Of a stretch of DNA of 64,000 nucleotides, positions 1 to 6,486 are shown one piece after another. Below the pieces are notes generated by a model, which saw only the letters and a program-made list of their open reading frames with translations, did not search any database and was not told where the DNA came from. Origin of the DNA: Streptomyces sp. SLBN-31 (GTDB taxonomy: Bacteria > Actinomycetota > Actinomycetes > Streptomycetales > Streptomycetaceae); the NCBI RefSeq assembly GCF_006715395.1, contig NZ_VFNC01000002.1, forward strand, positions 558,001 to 622,000. The letters are read 5' to 3'. The translations under genes were made by a program, and so were the position numbers. Position 1 is the first letter of the stretch, and the number at the start of each line of letters is the position of its first letter.

Positions 1-1093
1 CCGTGTCCAGCAGCGCCTCGACGCGTTCCATGCGGGCGCGGACGGTGTTGCGGCTGACGCCCAGCACCTTGGCGGCGCTGACGGCCGTGAACTCAAGGCC
101 GAGGCGGGAGGTGGCGAGGAGTTCGGCCCGGGTGTGGTGGGCCAGGGTGTCGAGCGGTTCCAGCAGGGTGGCGGTCCAGGCCCGGAGCACGGCCGGGTCC
201 ATCAGGCGTTCGGGGTGGGTGCGTTCGGCGTAGACGGCCTGCTTGTCGGGGCGGAAGCGGGCCACGGCGAGCGCGCTGACGGCCTGTCCGTACGCGGTGG
301 CGGTGCGGGCGAGGCTGTGCGGGGCGCTGCCGCCCAGGAGCAGGCCCGGCCACCGCCCGGTGAGCGAGCGCAGCGCGTCGGCGGCGGCGTCGTGCGGCGC
401 GACGACGATGACGTGGGCGTCCACCGCGGGGCAGCGCACCACCAGCGCCCGCTCCCGGGTGGCGTCGAGACACTCCTCGGCGATGTGGTCGCGTTCCTCC
501 GTTTCGCCTTCCAGGACGTAGACGCACGCGGTGTCCGTGTCGAGCAGGCCGGGCCACAGACCTGCGGCCACGCGGCGCGCGGAGACGGTGTCCTCCACCA
601 TCAGCAGTTGCAGGATCGCCAGGCGCAGGTCGGAGGCGGCGCGCCGGAGCCGGTGCGCCGCCTCGTTCGTCTCGCGTGCCCGGAGCAGGAGTGCGACGAC
701 CTGTGCGGTGTGGGTGACGATGTCCGAGGCCCGCCGGTCGAAGGCGGTCGTGCGGGACACGGCCAGGACCCCGACGGTGCCGGAGTGCGGCAGCTCCACG
801 CCGACCAGGCGCAGGTGACGGCCCGGGTCGCCCCAGGCGGCGGAGGCGATCCGCCCCGCGGTGATGTCCGCGACCAGGTTGGTGTCGAGCGGGACCGGGA
901 CTCCCGCGAGGAGGTTGCCGTCGCCGTCGTGGAGACAGGCGGTCCCCCGCACGGCCTGGGCGAGCCACCCGACGACCCGCTCGACACCGCGTCCGGTGGG
1001 CCGCATCTGTTCGAGCAGTTCACGCGCCCAGGAAGCGTCCTCGGTGGCGCCCGTCGTCCGCACGGAACGGGCGTCGTCCGTCGGGCCAGTCAT
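1..1093 (-). CDS. PucR/CdaR-type helix-turn-helix transcriptional regulator (3' end cut by window edge)
   Basis: I translated this by hand because it runs off the left edge. From ATG at 1093 (preceded by GGAGAAGGGCGAC) the frame stays open to base 1. The C-terminal end visible here reads AKVLGVSRNTVRARMERV, the PucR C-terminal helix-turn-helix, preceded by a GGDEF-like CdaR region (for example the segment with LGGSAPHSLARTATAYGQA). The N-terminal third looks like a GAF-type sensor. Such proteins are DNA-binding regulators that usually control a neighbouring catabolic or transport gene. No partner is visible; the next gene on the same strand upstream is the SGNH hydrolase at 1197-2381, about 100 bp away. 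Only the last few residues should be missing. Confidence 0.85.
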   Translation of the reverse strand, partial: MTGPTDDARSVRTTGATEDASWARELLEQMRPTGRGVERVVGWLAQAVRGTACLHDGDGNLLAGVPVPLDTNLVADITAGRIASAAWGDPGRHLRLVGVELPHSGTVGVLAVSRTTAFDRRASDIVTHTAQVVALLLRARETNEAAHRLRRAASDLRLAILQLLMVEDTVSARRVAAGLWPGLLDTDTACVYVLEGETEERDHIAEECLDATRERALVVRCPAVDAHVIVVAPHDAAADALRSLTGRWPGLLLGGSAPHSLARTATAYGQAVSALAVARFRPDKQAVYAERTHPERLMDPAVLRAWTATLLEPLDTLAHHTRAELLATSRLGLEFTAVSAAKVLGVSRNTVRARMERVEALLDT

Positions 1094-1196
1094 GTCGCCC
1101 TTCTCCTCGTGCGTCGCATCGATCTCGGTATGTCGCGGGGACGTTACCCCACGAGTGCCCGACGGCCGCACGAGTACCGTCCCGCTGAACCGGGAT

Positions 1197-2381
1197 TCAG
1201 GAGCCGCTCTTGCCGAAGGCGCCGCCCTCGGCGAAGGCCAGTGCGGCGAAGCGTTCGCCGATACGCCGGTGGGTGGTGGCATCGGGGTGGAGGTCGTCGG
1301 GCAGCGGCAGTTCGGCGCTGTCGGCCTCGCCGTACAGGCTGCGGCCGTCGAGGTAGTGCAGGTGCGGGTCGTCGGCGGCCCGCTGCTCGACGATCCGGGC
1401 CAGTTCCTCTCGGACGACGGTGAGGGTGAGTTTGCCGTTGTCACGGTCCGCCGGGTCTCCCGCGGCCTGGAACCGGAGGCGGCCGGCGCTCAGCGCGCTC
1501 ATGTCCCAGGCGGTGGGGCCGGGCGTGTCCTCGTGGATGGGGCACAGGATCGGCGAGACGACCAGCAGGGGTGTGGTGGGGTGGCCCTCGCGGATGGTGT
1601 CGAGGAAGCCGTGGACCGCGGGGGTGAAGGCGCGCAGCCGCATCAGGTCGGTGTTGACCACGTTGATGCCGAGTTTGACACTGATGAGGTCCGCGGGGGT
1701 GTCGCGCAGGGTGCGGGCGGTGAAGGGGTCGAGGAGGGCGCTGCCGGCCAGGCCCAGGTTGATGAGTTCCACGCTGCCGAGCGAGGCGGCGAGGGCGGGC
1801 CAGGTGGTGGTGGGGCTCGCGGCGTCGGAGCCGTGGCTGATCGAACTGCCGTGGTGGAGCCAGACCTTGCGGCCGTGGTCGGACGCGGGTTCGACGGGGG
1901 CGTTCGTGCGCAGGGCCACGAGTCTGGTGGTCTCGTTGTGCGGGAGCCAGATCTCGATGTCCTTGGGGCGGTCGGGCAGGCCGGTGAAGCGGAGGGTGCC
2001 GGGATCACCGGACCGCAGTTCGGTGCCGCCCGTGCTCATGTCGATGGTGACGGTGTCGCCGCCCGCCACGGAGGCCTGGCCGGCCGGGCGGCCGTCGACG
2101 AGGAGGTCGTAGAGGCCGTCGGGGCGGGTCGGGGCGCCGGTGTAGGCGCGCTTCAGCGGCAGGGCGTCGAGTTCGACGGCGGTGGCCCGGGTACGGAAGA
2201 CCAGGCGCACCCCGGACGGCTGGGACTCCGCCATCGCCAGCTGCCCGTCGTCGTACTGGGCCCGGGCCCAGGCCGGCAGCCGGTGCGGCAGCACCCCGCG
2301 CTCGGTGTGCTCCACGTCGATCGCGCCGCGCAGCAGTTCGGCGGTGACGGGCGTGGTGATCCAGTCGTGCTCGGTGTCCAT
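1197..2381 (-). CDS. SGNH/GDSL-family hydrolase (esterase/lipase-like), 394 aa
   Basis: The N-terminal ~170 residues form a beta-rich region of the kind that precedes SGNH domains in actinomycete carbohydrate esterases. The C-terminal half holds the SGNH blocks: GSSISHGSDA (block I, nucleophile Ser), LGLAGSALL (block II Gly), KLGINVVN (block III Asn) and DDLHPDATTH (block V, catalytic Asp and His). I see no signal peptide, so it is probably cytoplasmic. The substrate cannot be told from sequence. Its start ATG (2381) lies 16 bp from the end of the TetR gene at 2398-2976, so the two are probably co-transcribed and the hydrolase may belong to that regulator's regulon. Confidence 0.85.
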   Translation of the reverse strand: MDTEHDWITTPVTAELLRGAIDVEHTERGVLPHRLPAWARAQYDDGQLAMAESQPSGVRLVFRTRATAVELDALPLKRAYTGAPTRPDGLYDLLVDGRPAGQASVAGGDTVTIDMSTGGTELRSGDPGTLRFTGLPDRPKDIEIWLPHNETTRLVALRTNAPVEPASDHGRKVWLHHGSSISHGSDAASPTTTWPALAASLGSVELINLGLAGSALLDPFTARTLRDTPADLISVKLGINVVNTDLMRLRAFTPAVHGFLDTIREGHPTTPLLVVSPILCPIHEDTPGPTAWDMSALSAGRLRFQAAGDPADRDNGKLTLTVVREELARIVEQRAADDPHLHYLDGRSLYGEADSAELPLPDDLHPDATTHRRIGERFAALAFAEGGAFGKSGS

Positions 2382-2397
2382 GTCCTCAGCCTGTCGA

Positions 2398-2976
2398 TCA
2401 AGCGGTGGGATGGGCGGGCCAGTTGCGCAGCAGGGCGTCGAGGGCGTCCAGGACGCGCGTCCAGGACTCCTCGGAGCCGGGGGCGCTGTGACTGAAGGCG
2501 CCGGCCGTCTCCAGGCTCGAGTAACCGTGGAAGACGCTGCCCAAAAGCCTTACGGCGTGCGTCTGTTCCGGCTCCGGCAGGTCGTAGCCGCGCAGGATCG
2601 CCCGCGTCATGCGGGCGTGGCGGACACCCGCGCTCACGGCAGCCGTCGCCGGGTCGAGCGGGAACCGGGCCGCGGCCGCGCGCCCGGGGTGTTCACGGCC
2701 GTAGTCGCGGTAGGCGTTGGCGAAGGCGGCCAGGGCGTCCTTGCCGGCCCGTCCGGCCACCGCGTCCGCGGCCCGGTCGGCGAGTTCCTCCAGGGCGAAG
2801 AGGGCGATGCGGGTCTTGAGGTCCTGGGAGTTCCTCACGTGCGAGTACAGGCTCGCCACCTTCACGTCGAAGCGCCGGGCCACCTCCGAGACGGTGACCT
2901 GCTCGAACCCGACCTCGTCGGCCAGCTCCGCACCCGCCCGGACCACGCGTTCCGTGGTCAGCCCCATACGCCCCAT
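2398..2976 (-). CDS. TetR/AcrR-family transcriptional regulator, 192 aa
   Basis: The N-terminal helix-turn-helix is clear: VTVSEVARRFDVKVASLYSHVRNSQDLK, the TetR recognition pattern, followed by a C-terminal WHG-like (TetR_C_33 type) domain. I start it at ATG 2976, with GGAAGAGGG just upstream; an in-frame ATG at 2967 is also possible. A much longer open frame (to 4050) in the same phase is not coding upstream because it lies opposite the FBP and YrdC genes. The gene is divergent from the FBP-domain gene (3049), and a perfect 23-bp palindrome lies in the 72-bp gap. It therefore likely represses itself, the FBP gene and, by read-through, the SGNH hydrolase. Confidence 0.9.
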   Translation of the reverse strand: MGRMGLTTERVVRAGAELADEVGFEQVTVSEVARRFDVKVASLYSHVRNSQDLKTRIALFALEELADRAADAVAGRAGKDALAAFANAYRDYGREHPGRAAAARFPLDPATAAVSAGVRHARMTRAILRGYDLPEPEQTHAVRLLGSVFHGYSSLETAGAFSHSAPGSEESWTRVLDALDALLRNWPAHPTA

Positions 2977-3012
2977 GGTCAGCCCTCTTCCCTCGCCTGT
3001 ATCGATTATGCG

Positions 3013-3035
3013 TTTGCCTAAAGCCTTTAGGCAAA
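3013..3035. promoter_or_regulatory. Perfect 23-bp palindrome, probable TetR operator
   Basis: TTTGCCTAAAG and CTTTAGGCAAA are exact inverted arms of 11 bp around one central C. It is A/T-rich against a G/C-rich background and lies between the TetR gene (start 2976) and the FBP-domain gene (start 3049), the classic position for a divergently acting TetR operator. Confidence 0.8.
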
Positions 3036-3042
3036 TTAGCGT
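3014..3042 (+). promoter_or_regulatory. Candidate sigma-70-type promoter overlapping the operator
   Basis: TTGCCT (3014-3019), a 17-bp spacer, then TAGCGT (3037-3042). The predicted transcript would begin about 7 bp after the -10 box, which is at or next to the ATG at 3049. There is no ribosome site before that ATG, so the mRNA is probably leaderless. The 23-bp palindrome covers the -35 box and most of the spacer, so a bound TetR dimer would block polymerase. Confidence 0.55.
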
Positions 3043-3048
3043 GGCCTT

Positions 3049-3543
3049 ATGGAACCGCTGACCGAGCAAGAGATCCGCGCCGCCTTCGTGAACTGCACCA
3101 AGGGCGAGGCCAAGCGGCTGCACGTGCCGCGCGACCTGGCCGACCGCCCCTGGGAGGACCTGGACTACCTCGGCTGGCGCGATCCCCAGGCACCCGACCG
3201 CGCCTACCTGGCCGTCCAGCTGGACGCCCGCCCCGTGGCCGTCGTGCTGCGCACCTCCTCCGCCGGCTCGTGGCAGACGCGGCGCAGCATGTGCTCGATA
3301 TGCCTGACCGTCCATTCCGGCGGCGTGTCGCTGATGGTCGCGCCCAAGGCGGGCAAGGCCGGGCAGCAGGGCAACTCGGTGGGCGCCTACCTCTGCGACG
3401 ACCTCGCCTGCTCGCTGTACGTGCGTGGCAGGAAGGACGCGCACGCCGGCGCGCGGATGCACGAGACGATCACCGTGGAGGAGAAGATCCGGCGCACCGT
3501 GGCCAACCTCGCCGCGTTCGTCGCCAAGGTGCGCACGGCATAA
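3049..3543 (+). CDS. FBP-domain protein (EF-G-binding, treble-clef zinc finger), 164 aa
   Basis: The protein matches the actinobacterial FBP family (C-terminal treble-clef zinc finger of fusidic-acid-resistance FusB/FusC-like elongation-factor-G-binding proteins). Visible features are the N-terminal EQEIRAAFVNCTKGEAKR start, the first metal pair C-S-I-C (in RRSMCSICLTVH) and the second pair C-D-D-L-A-C (in AYLCDDLACSLY). In FusB the finger binds EF-G and frees stalled complexes; whether this family does the same is inference. It sits divergent from the TetR gene with the shared palindrome, so it is likely TetR-controlled. The start lacks a ribosome site and fits a leaderless mRNA. Confidence 0.85.
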   Translation: MEPLTEQEIRAAFVNCTKGEAKRLHVPRDLADRPWEDLDYLGWRDPQAPDRAYLAVQLDARPVAVVLRTSSAGSWQTRRSMCSICLTVHSGGVSLMVAPKAGKAGQQGNSVGAYLCDDLACSLYVRGRKDAHAGARMHETITVEEKIRRTVANLAAFVAKVRTA

Positions 3544-3552
3544 GCTCGGCGG

Positions 3553-4173
3553 ATGGCGAAGTACTACGACGTGCACCCCGACAACCCCCAGCCGCGCACC
3601 ATCTCGCAGGTCGCGGAGAGCATCCGCTCGGGTGCGCTCATCGCGTACCCGACCGACTCCTGCTACGCGCTCGGCTGCCGGCTGGGCAGCCGTGACGGCA
3701 TGGAGCGGATCCGCACCATCCGCCACCTGGACGACCGGCACCACTTCACCCTCGTGTGCCAGGACTTCGCGCAACTCGGCCAGTTCGTGCGGATCGACAA
3801 CGACGTGTTCCGCGCCATCAAGGCGTCGACACCCGGCAGCTACACGTTCATCCTGCCGGCGACCAGGGAGGTGCCGCGCATGCTGCAGCACCCGAAGAAG
3901 AAGACGGTCGGCGTCCGCATCCCCGACCACGTCGTCACCCAGGCCCTGCTCGGCGAACTGGGCGAACCCCTGCTGTCCAGCACCCTGCTCCTGCCCGACG
4001 AGGAGGAGCCGATGACGCAGGGCTGGGAGATCAAGGACCGGCTGGACCATGTGCTCGACGGGGTCGTGGACTCCGGGGAGTGCGGTACCGAACCGACCAC
4101 CGTCATCGACTTCTCCGGCGGCGAGGCCGAGATCGTCCGGCGGGGCGCCGGGGACGTCACACGGTTCGAATGA
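3553..4173 (+). CDS. YrdC/YciO/Sua5-family protein (L-threonylcarbamoyladenylate synthase-like), 206 aa
   Basis: The whole length is one YrdC domain: ALIAYPTDSCYALGC near the N-terminus (nucleotide/threonine pocket), RHHFTLVCQDF (the usual K-x-R is replaced by D-D-R-H-H here), PGSYTFILPAT, KKTVGVRIPDH and a late TTVIDFSG. This is the YciO-like subgroup, about the length of E. coli YciO, without the extra C-terminal domain of Sua5. TsaC/Sua5 makes threonylcarbamoyl-AMP for tRNA t6A; YciO members do this poorly, so the role here is uncertain. It starts 9 bp after the FBP gene stops and is likely in its operon, linking two translation-associated functions. Confidence 0.85.
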   Translation: MAKYYDVHPDNPQPRTISQVAESIRSGALIAYPTDSCYALGCRLGSRDGMERIRTIRHLDDRHHFTLVCQDFAQLGQFVRIDNDVFRAIKASTPGSYTFILPATREVPRMLQHPKKKTVGVRIPDHVVTQALLGELGEPLLSSTLLLPDEEEPMTQGWEIKDRLDHVLDGVVDSGECGTEPTTVIDFSGGEAEIVRRGAGDVTRFE

Positions 4174-4192
4174 GCCCCTCCGCCTGAGCCGG

Positions 4193-4219
4193 GGGCCGTG
4201 CCGACCGGGTCGGTGGCCC
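4193..4219 (+). terminator. Imperfect GC hairpin after the YrdC gene
   Basis: GGGCC, GTG bulge, CCGAC, CGG loop, GTCGG, T, GGCCC. It lies 20 bp after the YrdC stop. No T-run follows, as is common for Streptomyces terminators. Confidence 0.35.
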
Positions 4220-4292
4220 GTGCAACGATGACCGGGCCCGGCCCACCGGGCCGCGCAGTTGGTCGTCGCCGAGCATGCAGAGAGGCACCCCC

Positions 4293-5048
4293 ATGACCTC
4301 CGTACAGGGAACAGCCATCGACATCACCACCGAGGACGGCGTCGCGGACGCCTATGTGACGCACCCCGACGACGGCCTGCCCCACCCCGGCGTACTGCTC
4401 TACATGGACGCCTTCGGCCTGCGCCCGCACCTGGAGGCGATGGCGGACCGGCTGGCCGAGGCCGGCTACACGGTCCTGGTGCCCAACGTCTTCTACCGGC
4501 ACGGCCGTTCACCGGTGTTCGACCTGCCGGAGTTCATCGACCCCGCGGCCCGCCCGCAGATCTGGGAACAGGTGACGCCGGTACTGATGTCCCACACCTC
4601 GGACCTCGCCGTACGGGACGCCGGCGCCTATCTGCGGTGGCTGGCCGACTCCCCGCTCGTGGCCGACGGCAAGGTCGCGGTGACCGGCTACTGCATGGGC
4701 GCACGCCTGGCCCTGTACACGGCGGGCGGCTACCCGGACCGGGTCGCGGCGATGGCCGGCTTCCACGGGGGCCAATTGGCCACCGACGCACCCGACAGCC
4801 CGCACACGGTGGCCGGGAACGTCAGCGGTGAGGTGTACTTCGGACACGCCGACGAGGACCCCTCCATGCCGCCCGAGCAGCAGCGGCTGCTGGAGGAGAC
4901 GCTGACGGCCGCGGGCGTACGGCATCGCTGCGAGGTCTACCCGGGCGCACAGCACGGGTACACGCAGGCGGACACGGCCGCATACAACAAGGAAGGCGCC
5001 GAGCGGCATTGGGCCGCGCTGCTCGACCTTCTGGCACGCACGTTCTGA
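4293..5048 (+). CDS. Dienelactone hydrolase-family alpha/beta hydrolase, 251 aa
   Basis: The alpha/beta-hydrolase fold shows the DLH triad: nucleophile Cys134 in GYCMG, Asp in HADEDPS, and His in AQHGYT near the C-terminus. A cysteine nucleophile is the mark of the dienelactone hydrolase branch (carboxymethylenebutenolidase and relatives). No ring-cleavage genes are nearby, so the natural substrate is open. I start at ATG 4293 (ribosome site GAGAGG); an upstream in-frame ATG at 4275 adds six residues but has no good ribosome site. A strong hairpin follows the gene, so it is probably monocistronic. Confidence 0.88.
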   Translation: MTSVQGTAIDITTEDGVADAYVTHPDDGLPHPGVLLYMDAFGLRPHLEAMADRLAEAGYTVLVPNVFYRHGRSPVFDLPEFIDPAARPQIWEQVTPVLMSHTSDLAVRDAGAYLRWLADSPLVADGKVAVTGYCMGARLALYTAGGYPDRVAAMAGFHGGQLATDAPDSPHTVAGNVSGEVYFGHADEDPSMPPEQQRLLEETLTAAGVRHRCEVYPGAQHGYTQADTAAYNKEGAERHWAALLDLLARTF

Positions 5049-5090
5049 CAAGTCCCCTCTCCGGCCACGCGTTTCGACAAGTCGCTCCGG

Positions 5091-5117
5091 GCGCCCGCGG
5101 GTTCACCCCGCGGGCGC
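5091..5117 (+). terminator. Strong GC hairpin after the DLH gene
   Basis: An exact 11-bp stem (GCGCCCGCGGG / CCCGCGGGCGC) with loop TTCAC lies 43 bp after the DLH stop. No uninterrupted T-run follows. Confidence 0.55.
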
Positions 5118-5143
5118 TCACGCTTTCCCTCACGGCGATCTTA

Positions 5144-5186
5144 TTGACATGCACGCAACCTGAGTGTCACTTTGAGAGCGCTCTCA
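5144..5186 (+). promoter_or_regulatory. Promoter with LacI-type operator for the GH64 glucanase
   Basis: A consensus -35 TTGACA lies at 5144-5149; the -10 region around 5167-5173 is weak. Overlapping the expected transcription start is TGAGAGCGCTCTCA (5173-5186), a perfect 14-bp palindrome with the CG-centred half-site typical of LacI/GalR-family operators, close to the CebR site TGGGAGCGCTCCCA of streptomycetes. This suggests repression by a LacI-type sugar regulator encoded elsewhere, released by a glucan breakdown product. Confidence 0.65.
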
Positions 5187-5236
5187 GAACAGGTACGGAC
5201 CAACCCCTCGAGTGACCCCACACACGGAGGTGGAGC

Positions 5237-6436
5237 GTGCGCCACAAGCTCCTTCGACGACTGCTGTCCCCCACAGCAGCAGCCGCAGTGATCGCCGCGG
5301 TGATCACCGTCCAGTCGCCCTCGTCGGCCGAAGCGGCCGTCCCCGCGACGATTCCGCTGAAGGTGACCAACAACTCGGGCCGCGGCGACGCGGTCTACGT
5401 CTACACGATCGGCACCCTGCTCTCCACGGGCCAGCAGGGCTGGGCGGACGCGAGCGGCACGTTCCACGCGTGGCCCGCCGGCGGCAACCCGCCGACGCCC
5501 GCACCGGACGCGTCGATCCCGGGTCCGGCCGCCGGACAGTCGAAGACCATCCGGATCCCCAAGTTCTCCGGCCGGATCTACTTCTCCTACGGCCAGAAGC
5601 TCGTGTTCAAGCTGACCACCGGCGGTCTGGTGCAGCCCGCCGTGCAGAACCCGAGCGACCCCAACCACGACATCCTCTTCAACTGGTCCGAGTACACCCT
5701 CAACGACTCCGGCCTGTGGATCAACAGCACGCAGGTCGACATGTTCTCGGCGCCCTACGCGGTGGGCGTGCAGCGGGCCGACGGGAGCACGGCGTCCACC
5801 GGGTACCTCAAGTCCGGCGGCTACAACGGCGTTCTCAACGACCTGCGCGGCAGGTCCGGCGGCTGGGCCGGACTGATCCAGACCCGCTCCGACGGCACGG
5901 TGCTGCGTGCGCTGTCCCCGGGCCACGGGCTGGAGTCCGGAGCCCTGCCCGCGTCCGTCATGGACGACTACATCAACCGCGTCTGGCAGAAGTACGCCTC
6001 GTCCACCCTGACCGTCACCCCGTTCACCGACCAGCCGAACACCAAGTACTACGGGCGGGTCTCTGGCGGCGTCATGAACTTCACCAACGGCTCCGGCGCG
6101 GTCGTCACCAGCTTCCAGAAACCGGACGCCGACAGCGTCTTCGGCTGCCACAAGCTGCTCGACGCCCCCAACGACCAGGTACGCGGCCCCATTTCGCGCA
6201 CCCTGTGCGCGGGCTTCAACCGCACCACGCTCCTGACCAACGCCAACCAGCCGGACACCTCCTCGGCGAACTTCTACCAGGACGCGGTGACCAACCAGTA
6301 CGCGCGCGCCATCCACGCGCGGATGGCCGACGGCAAGGCCTACGCGTTCGCCTTCGACGACGTCGGCAACCACGAGTCGCTCGTCCAGGACGGCAGTCCG
6401 CAGCAGGCGTATCTCACGCTCGACCCGTTCAACTGA
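5237..6436 (+). CDS. Secreted GH64 beta-1,3-glucanase, 399 aa
   Basis: GTG start at 5237 behind GGAGGTGGAGC. Residues 1-34 are a Sec signal peptide (basic RHKLLRR, hydrophobic AAAAVIAAVITV, cleavage near AEAA). The mature part is a glycoside hydrolase family 64 catalytic domain, a thaumatin-like fold that releases laminaripentaose from beta-1,3-glucan; recognisable segments are FNWSEYTLNDSGLWINSTQ, VDMFSAPYAVGV and VFGCHKLLDAP with paired cysteines. No carbohydrate-binding module is attached. Role: extracellular attack on fungal or plant beta-1,3-glucan. The LacI-type palindrome in its promoter implies carbon-source control, and a perfect bidirectional terminator separates it from the M4 peptidase. 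Confidence 0.92.
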   Translation: MRHKLLRRLLSPTAAAAVIAAVITVQSPSSAEAAVPATIPLKVTNNSGRGDAVYVYTIGTLLSTGQQGWADASGTFHAWPAGGNPPTPAPDASIPGPAAGQSKTIRIPKFSGRIYFSYGQKLVFKLTTGGLVQPAVQNPSDPNHDILFNWSEYTLNDSGLWINSTQVDMFSAPYAVGVQRADGSTASTGYLKSGGYNGVLNDLRGRSGGWAGLIQTRSDGTVLRALSPGHGLESGALPASVMDDYINRVWQKYASSTLTVTPFTDQPNTKYYGRVSGGVMNFTNGSGAVVTSFQKPDADSVFGCHKLLDAPNDQVRGPISRTLCAGFNRTTLLTNANQPDTSSANFYQDAVTNQYARAIHARMADGKAYAFAFDDVGNHESLVQDGSPQQAYLTLDPFN

Positions 6437-6443
6437 CACGGAA

Positions 6444-6474
6444 GGGCCTCACCCACGGAGGGTGAGGCCCTTTT
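6444..6474. terminator. Intrinsic terminator between convergent genes
   Basis: GGGCCTCACCC, loop ACGGA, GGGTGAGGCCC, then TTTT. The 11-bp stem is perfect. It lies between the stop of the GH64 gene (6436) and the stop of the M4 peptidase gene (6487) and can serve both strands. Confidence 0.9.
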
Positions 6475-6486
6475 GGTGCGCGGGGA

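Noticed and set aside
2977..4050. Upstream extension of the TetR frame giving a 550-residue protein on the minus strand
   Set aside because: It lies opposite the FBP and YrdC genes and across the 23-bp operator; its text is low in normal composition and the TetR domain begins only at 2976.
4160..4175. GGTTCGAAT, reminiscent of a tRNA T-loop
   Set aside because: It is the coding end of the YrdC gene and no acceptor or anticodon stem can be built around it.
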